DNA of 64,000 nucleotides from assembly GCA_002314145.1 (NCBI GenBank), contig DCCG01000019.1, forward strand, positions 124,001 to 188,000, given 5' to 3'. Both the position numbers and the translations under genes were made by a program. Every line of letters starts with the position of its first letter. Position 1 is the first letter of the stretch. Origin of the DNA: Thalassolituus sp. UBA1087. GTDB lineage: Bacteria; Pseudomonadota; Gammaproteobacteria; Pseudomonadales; Oceanobacteraceae. The notes under the pieces were generated by a model that saw only the letters and a list, made by a program, of their open reading frames with translations, searched no databases and was not told the DNA's origin. Below, piece by piece: positions 42,349-51,314 of the stretch.

Positions 42349-43410
42349 ATGAGCAAAACCATCAAGGGCATTCTGATTGCTGGTTTGATGGGTCTTTCGG
42401 TCGGTGTTAGCGCACTGACACTGAAAGCCGATGCGCCGCAGACATACGTGGTGAAGAAGGGAGACACCCTGTGGGGCATCTCTGAGCGGTTTACCAGCGA
42501 CCCGTGGCAATGGCCCGAGATCTGGTATCAGAATGACCAGATTAAGAATCCTCATCTGATTTACCCGGGCGATGAGATTGGTCTGATTCAGGTGAATGGG
42601 GAAACCCGGCTGACGGTGACCCGCCGGGGCGACGCAAGCCGCACGTATAAAATGTCACCGGGGACGGTGAAAATGCAGCCCACCGCCCGGGTCGAACCCA
42701 TAGAATCGGCGATCCCTGCCATTCCGCAGGATGCAATTCAGGGCTTTCTCAGTCATAACCGTGTGGTGGCTGTCGAAGAACTGGATAATGCGCCAAAGGT
42801 GATTGCAGGTGCTGACGGGCGTTTGATTATGGGAGCGGGTGGCAAGCTGTATGCCCGCGGCGATTTTGGTGAAGACGTCGCCAGAGCCTATGGCATCTAC
42901 CGCAAGGGTCAGGTCTATGTCGACCCGGAAACGGAAGAAGTACTGGGGCTGGAAGCCACTGAAATCGGCGTTGGCAGTGTTTCAGGTTATGACGGCGATA
43001 TTGTTACGCTGGAACTGGAGCGCACTGTGCAGCAGGTATCCATCGGTGATGTGTTGCTGCCGACGGATGACCGCGAGATCATTTCAAACTACTACCCTAA
43101 ACCTCCGAAAGATTCCCTGACCGGCCAGATTCTGGCTGTCGACGGTGGTGTTTCTCAGGTCGGACAGTTTGATGTCGTGGTGATTAACCGCGGTGAGCGT
43201 GAGGGGCTGGAGCCGGGTTCGGTTCTGCTGATTAAGCGCAAAGGCGAAATTGTCTATGACCGTACTGCCGGAGAGCGGGTGCGCCTGCCGGCAGAGCGTG
43301 CCGGTAGTCTGCTGGTCTTCCTGGCGTATGAAAAAATGTCGTACGGTCTGATTATGCGCGCAACCCGCCCGCTGCGGGTCGGGGACGAGGTCGTCGGCCC
43401 GAACAACTGA
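42349..43410 (+). CDS. LysM peptidoglycan-binding domain protein
   Basis: A 353-residue exported protein: a signal peptide (MSKTIKGILIAGLMGLSVGVSA), then a LysM domain (TYVVKKGDTLWGISERFTSDPWQWPEIW, continuing to NPHLIYPGDEI, about residues 30-85), then a ~260-residue beta-rich region with no recognised domain. The equivalent gene in Pseudomonas (PA0020 family) also sits between def and dprA. A role in envelope maintenance is likely but not shown. GGGAAT/CAGG precedes the ATG. Confidence 0.92.
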   Translation: MSKTIKGILIAGLMGLSVGVSALTLKADAPQTYVVKKGDTLWGISERFTSDPWQWPEIWYQNDQIKNPHLIYPGDEIGLIQVNGETRLTVTRRGDASRTYKMSPGTVKMQPTARVEPIESAIPAIPQDAIQGFLSHNRVVAVEELDNAPKVIAGADGRLIMGAGGKLYARGDFGEDVARAYGIYRKGQVYVDPETEEVLGLEATEIGVGSVSGYDGDIVTLELERTVQQVSIGDVLLPTDDREIISNYYPKPPKDSLTGQILAVDGGVSQVGQFDVVVINRGEREGLEPGSVLLIKRKGEIVYDRTAGERVRLPAERAGSLLVFLAYEKMSYGLIMRATRPLRVGDEVVGPNN

Positions 43411-43487
43411 TCCGTCTGATGCGGGAACCAACAGAGTGACGGTGGCGGCAAACCACAGAGTTAACTCAGACATGACAAGGAAAGCTT

Positions 43488-44591
43488 ATGCTCACGGAAG
43501 AGCTGTTGCTGGCCTGGTGGCGCTTATCCCGCCTGCCGGGCATTGGTAATATAGCCCTCAATGATCTGCGGCAGCGTCTGCCTGACGTTGCTGCTCTGTC
43601 CGATGCTTCTGCTGACACATTAATTCACTGCGGCTTCAGTCCGCCCGCGGCGCAACGCTGGGCTGATGATGAGACCCTGAGTGCCGGCTTCGACCGTATG
43701 CTGCAATGGTGTCAGCAACCGGACTGTGGCGTGTTACTGGCCGGTGTGGCACCTTATCCGGACGCCTTGTCTGCCACGCGCGATGCGCCCACCTTTCTCT
43801 ATTTCCGCGGCGATATTTCTGCCCTGGCACGCCCGGCCATCGCCATGGTCGGCAGCCGTAATCCAACGCCTTATGCCAGCGACTGGGCGACACACTGTGC
43901 CCGTGTTCTGGCCGCTCAGGGGATTGCTGTGGTCAGCGGACTGGCGCTGGGCATTGATGGTGCGGCACATCATGGCGCGGTTGAATCCGGCTGCACCATT
44001 GCCGTGCTCGGCTGCGGTGCTGATGTCATCTATCCCAAACGTCATGCCGGGCTGGTGGACAGAATGCTCAGTCATGGTGGTCTGATTCTGTCTGAATTTG
44101 CACCGGGCACGGCGCCACAGGCGAAACACTTTCCCTCCCGTAACCGTATTGTCAGTGGCCTCAGTCTGGGCGTGGTGGTGGCCGAAGCGGCGCTTAAAAG
44201 CGGCTCATTAATTACTGCCCGGCTGGCGGCCGAGCAGGGGCGTGAAGTGTTTGCTCTGCCTGGTGCAGTGAGCAATCCATTAAGCCGTGGCTGTCATCAG
44301 CTGATCCGGGAAGGCGCGCTGCTGGTGGAATCTGCGCAGGATATTCTGCAGGAGCTGGGCCTTGATACGCACTCACCCGCTGCAGCACAGCAGCCCGGAT
44401 TGTTTGATGAGCAGACCGATAACACACCGCCGCCGGTATTAATCAGCCACATAGATTACAGCGCTACCAGTACCGATGTGATCGCCATCCGCTCGCAGCT
44501 GCCTGTGCATGAATTACTGCCGCAATTGCTGGAACTGGAATTACAGGGCTGGCTGCAACAGGTGCCCGGGGGTTACCGGAGGATGAAGTAG
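43488..44591 (+). CDS. dprA: DNA-processing protein DprA
   Basis: A 367-residue RecA-loading protein for natural transformation. An N-terminal SAM-like region precedes the Rossmann-like DNA-binding core with the MVGSRNPTPYA, VVSGLALGIDGAAHHGA, CGADVIYP and SEFAPGT-PP-type motifs, FPSRNRIVSGLS and GREVFALPGAV. A C-terminal winged-helix-like DprA domain follows. AAGGAAAG lies before the ATG at 43488. It is in the conserved LysM-dprA-tsaC block. Confidence 0.97.
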   Translation: MLTEELLLAWWRLSRLPGIGNIALNDLRQRLPDVAALSDASADTLIHCGFSPPAAQRWADDETLSAGFDRMLQWCQQPDCGVLLAGVAPYPDALSATRDAPTFLYFRGDISALARPAIAMVGSRNPTPYASDWATHCARVLAAQGIAVVSGLALGIDGAAHHGAVESGCTIAVLGCGADVIYPKRHAGLVDRMLSHGGLILSEFAPGTAPQAKHFPSRNRIVSGLSLGVVVAEAALKSGSLITARLAAEQGREVFALPGAVSNPLSRGCHQLIREGALLVESAQDILQELGLDTHSPAAAQQPGLFDEQTDNTPPPVLISHIDYSATSTDVIAIRSQLPVHELLPQLLELELQGWLQQVPGGYRRMK

Positions 44592-44714
44592 CGCGCTTTT
44601 TCTTTATAACGCGCCTTTCCTCTATCTGCCCTCTATCTGCCCGATCGCCCTCTTGCTGCTTCTCCGGCCATGTTGTAGTGTGCCGCTTTCGTTTTCTGGC
44701 AAGGCCATTATCCC

Positions 44715-45260
44715 ATGAATTCCTGGCATCTCTCCCGCGCGGTCCGTGCGATTGAGTCCGGCGGCGTTATTGCCTGTCCAACTGAAGCCGTATGGGGGTT
44801 AAGTTGTGATCCGGCTGATAACGATGCGATTCAGCGCATCCTCGATCTGAAACAGCGGCCCTGGCAGAAGGGCGTGCTGCTGGTGGCATCCTCGCTGGAG
44901 CAACTGCATGACTGGATCGAACCGTTAAGCGATGACGATCTGCAGAGCGTATGGTCCACCTGGCCGGGCCCCGTGACCTGGGTATTGCCGTGTAAAGAAT
45001 GGGTGTCACCCATGCTGCGCGGTATCCACAATACACTGGCGGTGAGAATATCCGGTCACCCACTGGTGCAGGCTCTGTGTCATGAAACCGGCCCGCTGGT
45101 GTCTACTTCTGCCAATCCGGCCGGACGCGAACCGGCCCGCTCCCGGTTAAAGGTGCGTCAGTATTTTCATCAGCAGCTGGATTACATCCTGCCCGGTGAA
45201 CTGGGCGGGCGTCAGCAACCATCAGAAATCCGCACACTCAACGGCCAACGCCTGCGATAG
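44715..45260 (+). CDS. tsaC: Threonylcarbamoyl-AMP synthase (TsaC/YrdC)
   Basis: A 181-residue YrdC-family enzyme that makes L-threonylcarbamoyl-AMP for the t6A37 tRNA modification. Conserved elements are IACPTEAVWGLSCDP, the LKQRPWQKGVLLVAS segment, WPGPVTWVLP and VSTSANPAG. Its length is that of the short TsaC type, without the Sua5 domain. It lies 10 nt upstream of hemF and the pair is probably co-transcribed with aroE. Confidence 0.95.
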   Translation: MNSWHLSRAVRAIESGGVIACPTEAVWGLSCDPADNDAIQRILDLKQRPWQKGVLLVASSLEQLHDWIEPLSDDDLQSVWSTWPGPVTWVLPCKEWVSPMLRGIHNTLAVRISGHPLVQALCHETGPLVSTSANPAGREPARSRLKVRQYFHQQLDYILPGELGGRQQPSEIRTLNGQRLR

Positions 45261-45270
45261 GAGACATATT

Positions 45271-46221
45271 ATGAGCACCCAATCCGGTTGTGATATCGCC
45301 GCGGTAAAGACATTTCTGCTCGACCTGCAGGACAGAATCTGTGCAGCGCTTGAAGAACAGGACGGCCAGGCAAGCTTTGTGGAAGATGCCTGGGACCGGG
45401 AAGAAGCCGAAGGCCATCTGGCGTTAACCGGCGGCGGCCGTACCCGCGTGATTGCCGATGGTGGCGTGATTGAAAAAGGCGGGGTGAATTTCTCCCACGT
45501 TAAGGGCGAGCGCTTACCGGCGTCCGCAACGGCAACACGGCCGGAGCTGGCGGGACGCAGTTTTCAGGCGCTGGGTGTGTCCTTAGTGATTCATCCTCAT
45601 AACCCTTATGTACCCACGTCCCATGCCAATGTGCGTATGTTCGTGGCGGAAAAGGAAGGCGAAGAACCCGTCTGGTGGATGGGGGGCGGTTTCGACTTAA
45701 CCCCCTACTACGGCTTCGAAGAAGACGTTATTCACTGGCATAAAACCGCAAAAAATTTGTGTGAACCTTTCGGCGACGAAGTGTTTCCTAAATACAAGAA
45801 GTGGTGTGACGATTATTTCTGGCTGAAACACCGCAACGAAGCCCGGGGCGTCGGCGGGTTATTTTTCGATGACTTAAACCGCTGGGACGGTGAACTGAAT
45901 TTCGACAAGAGCTTTGCGTTTATGCAGGCGGTCGGCAATGGCTACATTGACGCTTACGTGCCGATTGTGGCGAAGCGTAAAACATTGTCTTTCAGTGAAC
46001 GCGAACGCAAATTCCAGTGCTATCGTCGCGGGCGCTACGTGGAATTTAACCTGGTGTTTGACCGCGGCACCATTTTTGGATTGCAGACCGGTGGCCGTAC
46101 CGAATCGATTTTAATGTCGTTGCCGCCGGTCGTGCATTGGGATTATGACTGGCAACCTGAGCCAGGCTCGGCGGAAGAGAAACTCTACACCGATTTTCTG
46201 CCGCATAAAGAATGGGTCTGA
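45271..46221 (+). CDS. hemF: Oxygen-dependent coproporphyrinogen-III oxidase
   Basis: A 316-residue aerobic haem-synthesis enzyme that decarboxylates two propionates of coproporphyrinogen III. The signature regions are RGVNFSHV-type (KGGVNFSHVKGERLP), HPHNPYVPTSHANVRMF, WWMGGGFDLTPYYGFEEDV, GVGGLFFDDLN and the end WQPEPGSAEEKLYTDFLPHKEWV. I chose the ATG at 45271, preceded by AGGAGA; the longer open frame starts inside tsaC. Confidence 0.98.
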   Translation: MSTQSGCDIAAVKTFLLDLQDRICAALEEQDGQASFVEDAWDREEAEGHLALTGGGRTRVIADGGVIEKGGVNFSHVKGERLPASATATRPELAGRSFQALGVSLVIHPHNPYVPTSHANVRMFVAEKEGEEPVWWMGGGFDLTPYYGFEEDVIHWHKTAKNLCEPFGDEVFPKYKKWCDDYFWLKHRNEARGVGGLFFDDLNRWDGELNFDKSFAFMQAVGNGYIDAYVPIVAKRKTLSFSERERKFQCYRRGRYVEFNLVFDRGTIFGLQTGGRTESILMSLPPVVHWDYDWQPEPGSAEEKLYTDFLPHKEWV

Positions 46222-46239
46222 GGAGACCACATATCACAG

Positions 46240-47067
46240 ATGACAGATCTTTATAGTGTGATGGGGAATCCCATCAACCACAGCAAATCACCGCAGATAC
46301 ATTCGCAGTTTGCTGCCCAGTCACAGCAGGACATGCTGTACACCGCACAGTTGGTGCCGCTGGAAGGGTTCAACGATGCTGCGGACAAATTTTTCCGTCA
46401 TGGCGGTGCCGGGCTGAATATTACTGTGCCCTTTAAAGAGGATGCTTTCCGCTTCGCCGGCGCACACAGCGAGCGGGCCAAACGTGCAGGCGCAGTCAAC
46501 ACGCTGAAAAAACTCGAAGACGGCACCATTTTCGCGGATAACACTGACGGCGTTGGTCTGGTACGCGATTTAACGGTGAATAACAGTGTCACGCTGACGG
46601 ATAAACGCATCCTGCTGCTGGGTGCGGGCGGGGCGGTACGTGGCGTGCTGCAACCTCTGCTGGAACAGAAACCGGCTGAGCTGGTGATTGCTAACCGCAC
46701 CGTCAGCAAAGCACAGCAACTGGCCGCGGATTTTGCCGATCTCGGCAATGTAAAAGGCTGTGGTTTTGAAGAAACTGAAGGCAGCTTCGATGTCATTATC
46801 AATGGCACCTCCGCCAGCCTGAGCGGTGAATTGCCGCCGGTTCCGCCGACCGCCGTATCGGATACCAGTGTCTGCTACGACATGATGTATGGCAGTGGTA
46901 TGACGGTTTTTAACCAGTGGGCACACAACATGGGCGCCGCCAATACCCTGGATGGCCTGGGGATGCTGGTGGAGCAGGCAGCAGAATCGTTCGCGCTGTG
47001 GCGTGGTGAACGTCCGCAGACGCAGGACGTGATCGCTGAGCTGAGGACCGAACGGCGCCGGCGCTGA
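46240..47067 (+). CDS. aroE: Shikimate dehydrogenase
   Basis: A 275-residue NADP-dependent enzyme of aromatic amino-acid synthesis. It has the substrate site GNPINHSKSPQIHSQF, the catalytic Lys in NITVPFKEDAF, NTDGVGLVRDL, the NADP motif LLLGAGGAVRGVLQPLL, NRTVSKAQQL, and the C-terminal GLGMLVEQAAESFALWRG. It starts 18 nt after hemF and ends the conserved block. A strong terminator follows. Confidence 0.98.
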   Translation: MTDLYSVMGNPINHSKSPQIHSQFAAQSQQDMLYTAQLVPLEGFNDAADKFFRHGGAGLNITVPFKEDAFRFAGAHSERAKRAGAVNTLKKLEDGTIFADNTDGVGLVRDLTVNNSVTLTDKRILLLGAGGAVRGVLQPLLEQKPAELVIANRTVSKAQQLAADFADLGNVKGCGFEETEGSFDVIINGTSASLSGELPPVPPTAVSDTSVCYDMMYGSGMTVFNQWAHNMGAANTLDGLGMLVEQAAESFALWRGERPQTQDVIAELRTERRRR

Positions 47068-47095
47068 TAGCCCCGGCCTGGCTGACGATCTCTGC

Positions 47096-47126
47096 GCCGG
47101 ACTGACCCTGTCAGTCCGGCGTTTTT
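47096..47126 (+). terminator. Rho-independent terminator after aroE
   Basis: GCCGGACTGA (47096-47105) pairs perfectly with TCAGTCCGGC (47111-47120), loop CCCTG, followed by GTTTTT. Confidence 0.95.
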
Positions 47127-47141
47127 ATACCCGCCCGCCGG

Positions 47142-47558
47142 TTACTCCACCCATTCAATGCCATGGGCGCGCAGCCAGCTGCGGTCCAGTTCCCAGATCA
47201 CCTGTTTAATCGTTTCTGTCTCCACGACTTTGGCTGCGGCATACGCCTGATGGTCAGCCAGTGCCTGCTGGGCCTGCAGATAGGCGGGATCGGTAATGGA
47301 CGCGCCGTCCAGTGCCGGATCAATGGCTTTGATCATCTGAGGTACGGACACCACGGCAGAGCGCGGCGTGCTGACGACCGCTGTCTGGCCTTCAATGCGC
47401 AGCACCCGGAACGGGTAGGGGTAGGCGGCCAGGTATTCATCGGCGGCCAGTTGCCGGTTGATAGCGCGCACATCGCCCGGCACCCACAGCCAGTTGGCGA
47501 GCAGGGCAGCGATGATCAGCACCACCACCACTGCGTAAATTTTCAGTCCCTTTGACAT
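47142..47558 (-). CDS. Hypothetical membrane-anchored protein
   Basis: A 138-residue protein with a single N-terminal membrane anchor (about residues 5-25, LKIYAVVVVLIIAALLANWLWV) and a soluble domain presumably on the periplasmic side. That domain contains PYPFRVLRIEGQTAVVSTPRS and ends LRAHGIEWVE. I do not recognise the family. GGGAG lies 7 nt before the ATG at 47558; a start five codons upstream is less likely. It is convergent with aroE and stands alone. Confidence 0.8.
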   Translation of the reverse strand: MSKGLKIYAVVVVLIIAALLANWLWVPGDVRAINRQLAADEYLAAYPYPFRVLRIEGQTAVVSTPRSAVVSVPQMIKAIDPALDGASITDPAYLQAQQALADHQAYAAAKVVETETIKQVIWELDRSWLRAHGIEWVE

Positions 47559-47750
47559 AGCCACTCCCGACACAGCTGACCGCCGTGCGCTGCAGATTAA
47601 AGCCTCTGTTTAAAGCCTGTATGTTAAGCACGCGGGTCGGATTATTTCGCTGCTGAGATCAATAAAAGGGCGATGTCAGAGAAGAATCGTGTGGGGGAAC
47701 AGGCCAGCCCCGGCGCTGTGCGGCGGGGCAATCGCTGTTTCATTTTATGG

Positions 47751-49046
47751 TTATGGCTGGACTGGAGACAGATCCAGCTGGCGGCGGAAACGGATCACCG
47801 CCAGAGCCGAAGCAATACCCACCACGCATACCAGAGAAACATAATAGACAGGCGCCAGTGCATCGTATTTGAGCAGCATACTGACAATCAGGGGCGTGGT
47901 ACCGCCAAAGATGGCGTAAGCCAGATTGTAGGAAAAGGATAAACCGGAAAACCGGATCGCCGGCGGAAAGCTTTTTACCGCCACGGCAGGCACGACACCG
48001 GTCAGTCCGGCGAAGAAACCGACCAATGGATAAAGCACGAACAACAGGCTGGTATCGGTCAGCATCAGGCTGAAGAACGCCGCGTAGCTGAGCGCCAGAC
48101 CGAGAGAAAAAATACCGAGAATCAGGCCGTTGCCGAAGCGGTCGGCCAGTGCGCCGGCGCTGATACAGCCGATAAACAAGGCGACAATGGCCAGGCTGTT
48201 GGCTTCCAGGGACAGTTGCGGATCCAGACCGGCCAGTTTCTGCAGCAGCGCCGGTGTCATCAGAATGGTGACCACCACCGCAGCGGTCAGCACCCAGGTG
48301 ACGGCCATGGAAATAGCGACCGACGGCACATGGCCTTTGATCACGGTTTTGATGGGCAGCTCTTCAGCCAGCTCCTGGCGGGCTTCCATCTCGGTAAAGA
48401 CCGGAGTTTCCTGCAGCCAGCGGCGTAAATACATGGTCACAAAGCCCAGTGCACCACCGAGAATAAAGGGCAGACGCCAGCCCCACTCGTTCACTTCTTC
48501 TGTACTCATGCTGGCGTGCACGGCGGTGGCTACCAGCGAGCCCATCAGGATGCCGGCCACTAATCCGGCGGATAAAGTACCGCAGGCAAACCCTGTATGC
48601 CGTGGCGACACATGCTCGGTGACGAACACCCAGGCGCCCGGCGCTTCACCGCCAATCGCAGCGCCCTGCATAACCCGGAATAACAGCAACAGCAGCGGGG
48701 CGGCGATGCCGATGGTGTCATAAGTCGGCATCAGGCCGATGGCCAGTGTGGGCACTGCCATCAGAAAAATACTGAACATAAACATACGTTTACGGCCCAG
48801 CATGTCACCAAAATGAGCCATGACAATGCCGCCCAGCGGGCGTGCCAGATAGCCCGCGGCAAAGATGCCGTAGGTCTGCACCTGGCTCAGCCATTCCGGC
48901 ATATCCGCCGGAAAAAACAGGTGGCCAACAACGTTAGCGAAGTAAACGTAAATAACGAAGTCGTAAAACTCCAGTGCCCCACCGAGGGCAGACAGGCTGA
49001 GGGTTTTGGCATCGTTGCGGGTCAGACGGGAAGCAGGCGAGGTCAT
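47751..49046 (-). CDS. MFS transporter, metabolite:H+ symporter (MHS) type
   Basis: A 431-residue, 12-segment major facilitator. The MHS type (as in ProP, ShiA, KgtP) is shown by GGALEFYDFVIYVYFANVV near the N-terminus, YLARPLGGIVMAHFGDMLGRKRMF (the loop 2-3 signature), FRVMQGAAIGGEAPGAWVFVTEHVSPRHTG, and EWGWRLPFILGGALG between the halves. The solute is probably an organic acid or compatible solute and cannot be read from sequence. No catabolic genes adjoin it. Confidence 0.92.
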   Translation of the reverse strand: MTSPASRLTRNDAKTLSLSALGGALEFYDFVIYVYFANVVGHLFFPADMPEWLSQVQTYGIFAAGYLARPLGGIVMAHFGDMLGRKRMFMFSIFLMAVPTLAIGLMPTYDTIGIAAPLLLLLFRVMQGAAIGGEAPGAWVFVTEHVSPRHTGFACGTLSAGLVAGILMGSLVATAVHASMSTEEVNEWGWRLPFILGGALGFVTMYLRRWLQETPVFTEMEARQELAEELPIKTVIKGHVPSVAISMAVTWVLTAAVVVTILMTPALLQKLAGLDPQLSLEANSLAIVALFIGCISAGALADRFGNGLILGIFSLGLALSYAAFFSLMLTDTSLLFVLYPLVGFFAGLTGVVPAVAVKSFPPAIRFSGLSFSYNLAYAIFGGTTPLIVSMLLKYDALAPVYYVSLVCVVGIASALAVIRFRRQLDLSPVQP

Positions 49047-49200
49047 GATTAATCGGTTGATTCAGGTTAACGGGTGAATGAGCTGCGCAGCAGCAACAGG
49101 GGGCGGGATTCTAGCATTATTTGTTCAGCGATTGATCACTTTGCTCTGCAACAGTTTTCCTCAGCCGGCGGCGAGAGTGAGGCACAGGGTCACGGGCATA

Positions 49201-49236
49201 AAAAACGCCGCCTTCCACAACGGAAAGCGGCGCTCA
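49201..49236 (-). terminator. Terminator after the choice-of-anchor-I gene
   Basis: On the minus strand, a GC-rich stem (GCCGCTTTCC with GGAAGGCGGC) is followed by a run of T (AACGCCGCC... on plus, 49204-49234). A second hairpin (CAGACCGG/CCGGTCTG, 49241-49260) lies between it and the stop codon at 49279. Confidence 0.8.
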
Positions 49237-49278
49237 GAGCAGACCGGTTAGCCGGTCTGCAGGCAGCCTGGTGACGGA

Positions 49279-51102
49279 TCAGTCGGCAGCGGTTTCAGCA
49301 AAGGTCAGCTCATATACTGTGGTGGTTCCGCTGACTTCGTTACCGACGGCGATAAAGTGCTTATCGTCGCGGCTGAAGTATTCGATGGATTCCGGTGCCA
49401 GATCGCCCGCGTCTCTGTTGTAGGTATCGTTGGCACAGGCGCCGTCGTCTTCATCTTCATGATCCATATACACCTCAGTGCACACAGGTTCGCTGAAGTC
49501 GCGGTTGGTGAAGTAAGACTGGAACGCAGGGGCGGATGGATCAGTGATTTCATACACCATAATGCCGCCCTGACGCTCAAGACCGACGAAGGCAAAAACA
49601 CGGCTGCCGATGGTGGCCACTTCAATGGCTTCCGGCTCGGTGCCTTTGTCATCGCTGCGGTTATCACCGGTTTCGTCGGTGTAATTGTTCTCGTTGTCGG
49701 CGTTGAAGTTCGCCGGCTCCACGGCGTAAACACGCTTGGCAATGTCATCACCGCTGTCGGCAACCAGTCCGCCTTCTGCATTCCAGATGGAGAAGGAGCG
49801 GGCACCGAAGGCGTACAGGGTGTCGGTGGAGGCGTAGCTGTCTTTATCAACCACAAACTTCAGGCGTTTGAGCTCGTCGTTGTCATCCAGCGCGGCGTAC
49901 AGCGGGTGCTGATCATTCACCAGATCGTAAAGGTCTTTGCCGCGCAGTTCGTCAACATAAGAGATGCAGTCATCTTCTTCGTTGGCGTATTTGTCGGCGT
50001 CTTCATCATCACCGCCCGGCGCATAGTCGTCATCACCGTCCCAGATGAATCCGGCGTCGTCGCACGCTGACTGAGTGGCATCAAACACGTATTCACGGCC
50101 ATCGCCTTCGTTGGCCGACAGAATGTAAATCTCACCACCGATTTCAACGCTGGTCACTGTGTCCGGCATATACAGGCCTGCCAGTTGTTCGTAGCTGGCA
50201 AACTGCCCGGTGCCATCATCTTTATTGGAGGCATCCAGCTGGTTGCCGGAGGCTGCATCCCAGGCTTTACTGCCCAATCCCACCAGCGAGGTCACACTGG
50301 CATTGGCCACATCAATAATGGCAAAGGCGTTGTTTTCCTGCAGCGCAACCCAGGCAGTAGAGCCGTCTTTGCTCAGCGTCAGGTATTCAGGCTCCAGGTC
50401 CTGTGCCACGCTGGTGCCCTGAGGACCGGAAATACGGACATCCGCTGGCAGTTCAGCGGCACGGCTGCCGCCCACATTGAAGTCGCGGAAGTTAACCTGA
50501 TGAGTTACTGCCTGATCAGCACCGGCTGAAATATCAACGATGGTTACTGAGCCTTCCGGATCATTGCTGTAATCATCGGATGGTTCGCCTTCGTTGGCGG
50601 CAACAATGTAGTTACCGTCTTCCGACAGGGTCACCATGTCCGGCAGCGCACCAGCGCTGTAGGTGGCCAGCAGAGAGAGGTCGTCAGAGCTGTACAGAGC
50701 GATAATGCCGTTCTCCTGTTTGTCGTCGGCTTCAATGGCCACGGCCACTTTACAGTCTTTGGCGGATACGCTGTTGGCGGCACCGATATCGATACCGGCA
50801 TCGGTGGCTGCGCCGGCTAAGTCGATGCTGGTGTCTTTGGTCAGGGTTTCTGACGTGGCGTCGTATTCCAGTACATCCACGGTTTCCGCTTCGGCATTGA
50901 CCACATACAGCCGGTCAGAGCAGGTATCATAGCTGACGATTTCCGCTGCACTGGAGGCGAAGTCTTCGCCGGAATAGTAAGTGTCGATCTGCGAAAGCTG
51001 CAGCGTACCGGATGGGGTGTTGTCATTGTCGTTATCGTCGTCACCACCACAGGCAACGAGCAGTGAACTGCTGATGGCAAGCGCCAGGAGTTTGCGGTTC
51101 AT
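49279..51102 (-). CDS. Choice-of-anchor I domain lipoprotein
   Basis: A 607-residue predicted lipoprotein (MNRKLLALAISSSLLVACGG, lipobox Cys18) followed by an Asp/Asn-rich linker. The body is a beta-propeller-like domain: repeated units such as DRLYVVNAEAETVDVLEYD, then PDMVTLSEDGNYIVAANEGEPSDDY, then PEYLTLSKDGSTAWVALQENNA, and later ANEGDGREY. The NEGE and LE-PEYLT-SKDG patterns match proteins annotated as choice-of-anchor I, some of which occur with phosphatase domains; none is visible here. Many acidic patches (GDDDYAPGGDDEDAD) suggest calcium binding. It is probably at the cell surface; function unknown. Confidence 0.85.
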   Translation of the reverse strand: MNRKLLALAISSSLLVACGGDDDNDNDNTPSGTLQLSQIDTYYSGEDFASSAAEIVSYDTCSDRLYVVNAEAETVDVLEYDATSETLTKDTSIDLAGAATDAGIDIGAANSVSAKDCKVAVAIEADDKQENGIIALYSSDDLSLLATYSAGALPDMVTLSEDGNYIVAANEGEPSDDYSNDPEGSVTIVDISAGADQAVTHQVNFRDFNVGGSRAAELPADVRISGPQGTSVAQDLEPEYLTLSKDGSTAWVALQENNAFAIIDVANASVTSLVGLGSKAWDAASGNQLDASNKDDGTGQFASYEQLAGLYMPDTVTSVEIGGEIYILSANEGDGREYVFDATQSACDDAGFIWDGDDDYAPGGDDEDADKYANEEDDCISYVDELRGKDLYDLVNDQHPLYAALDDNDELKRLKFVVDKDSYASTDTLYAFGARSFSIWNAEGGLVADSGDDIAKRVYAVEPANFNADNENNYTDETGDNRSDDKGTEPEAIEVATIGSRVFAFVGLERQGGIMVYEITDPSAPAFQSYFTNRDFSEPVCTEVYMDHEDEDDGACANDTYNRDAGDLAPESIEYFSRDDKHFIAVGNEVSGTTTVYELTFAETAAD

Positions 51103-51314
51103 ACACTCTCCACTGAGATTTATTACAAATTTGTGTAGGGCGCAGGGTGAAGATGCTTGATAACAATCCGATGACGGTTGTATTGCGGAATGGTTGCGGT
51201 AAGGGATTGTTGTATTTGCACAAGGCGTTTGGGCAGAGCGTGTGCAATGTACTGGCGCGGAAAGCAGTCAGCAAAGGGGACCGCCAGAAGACGCTGCGCT
51301 TTGCTGTTGTTCTT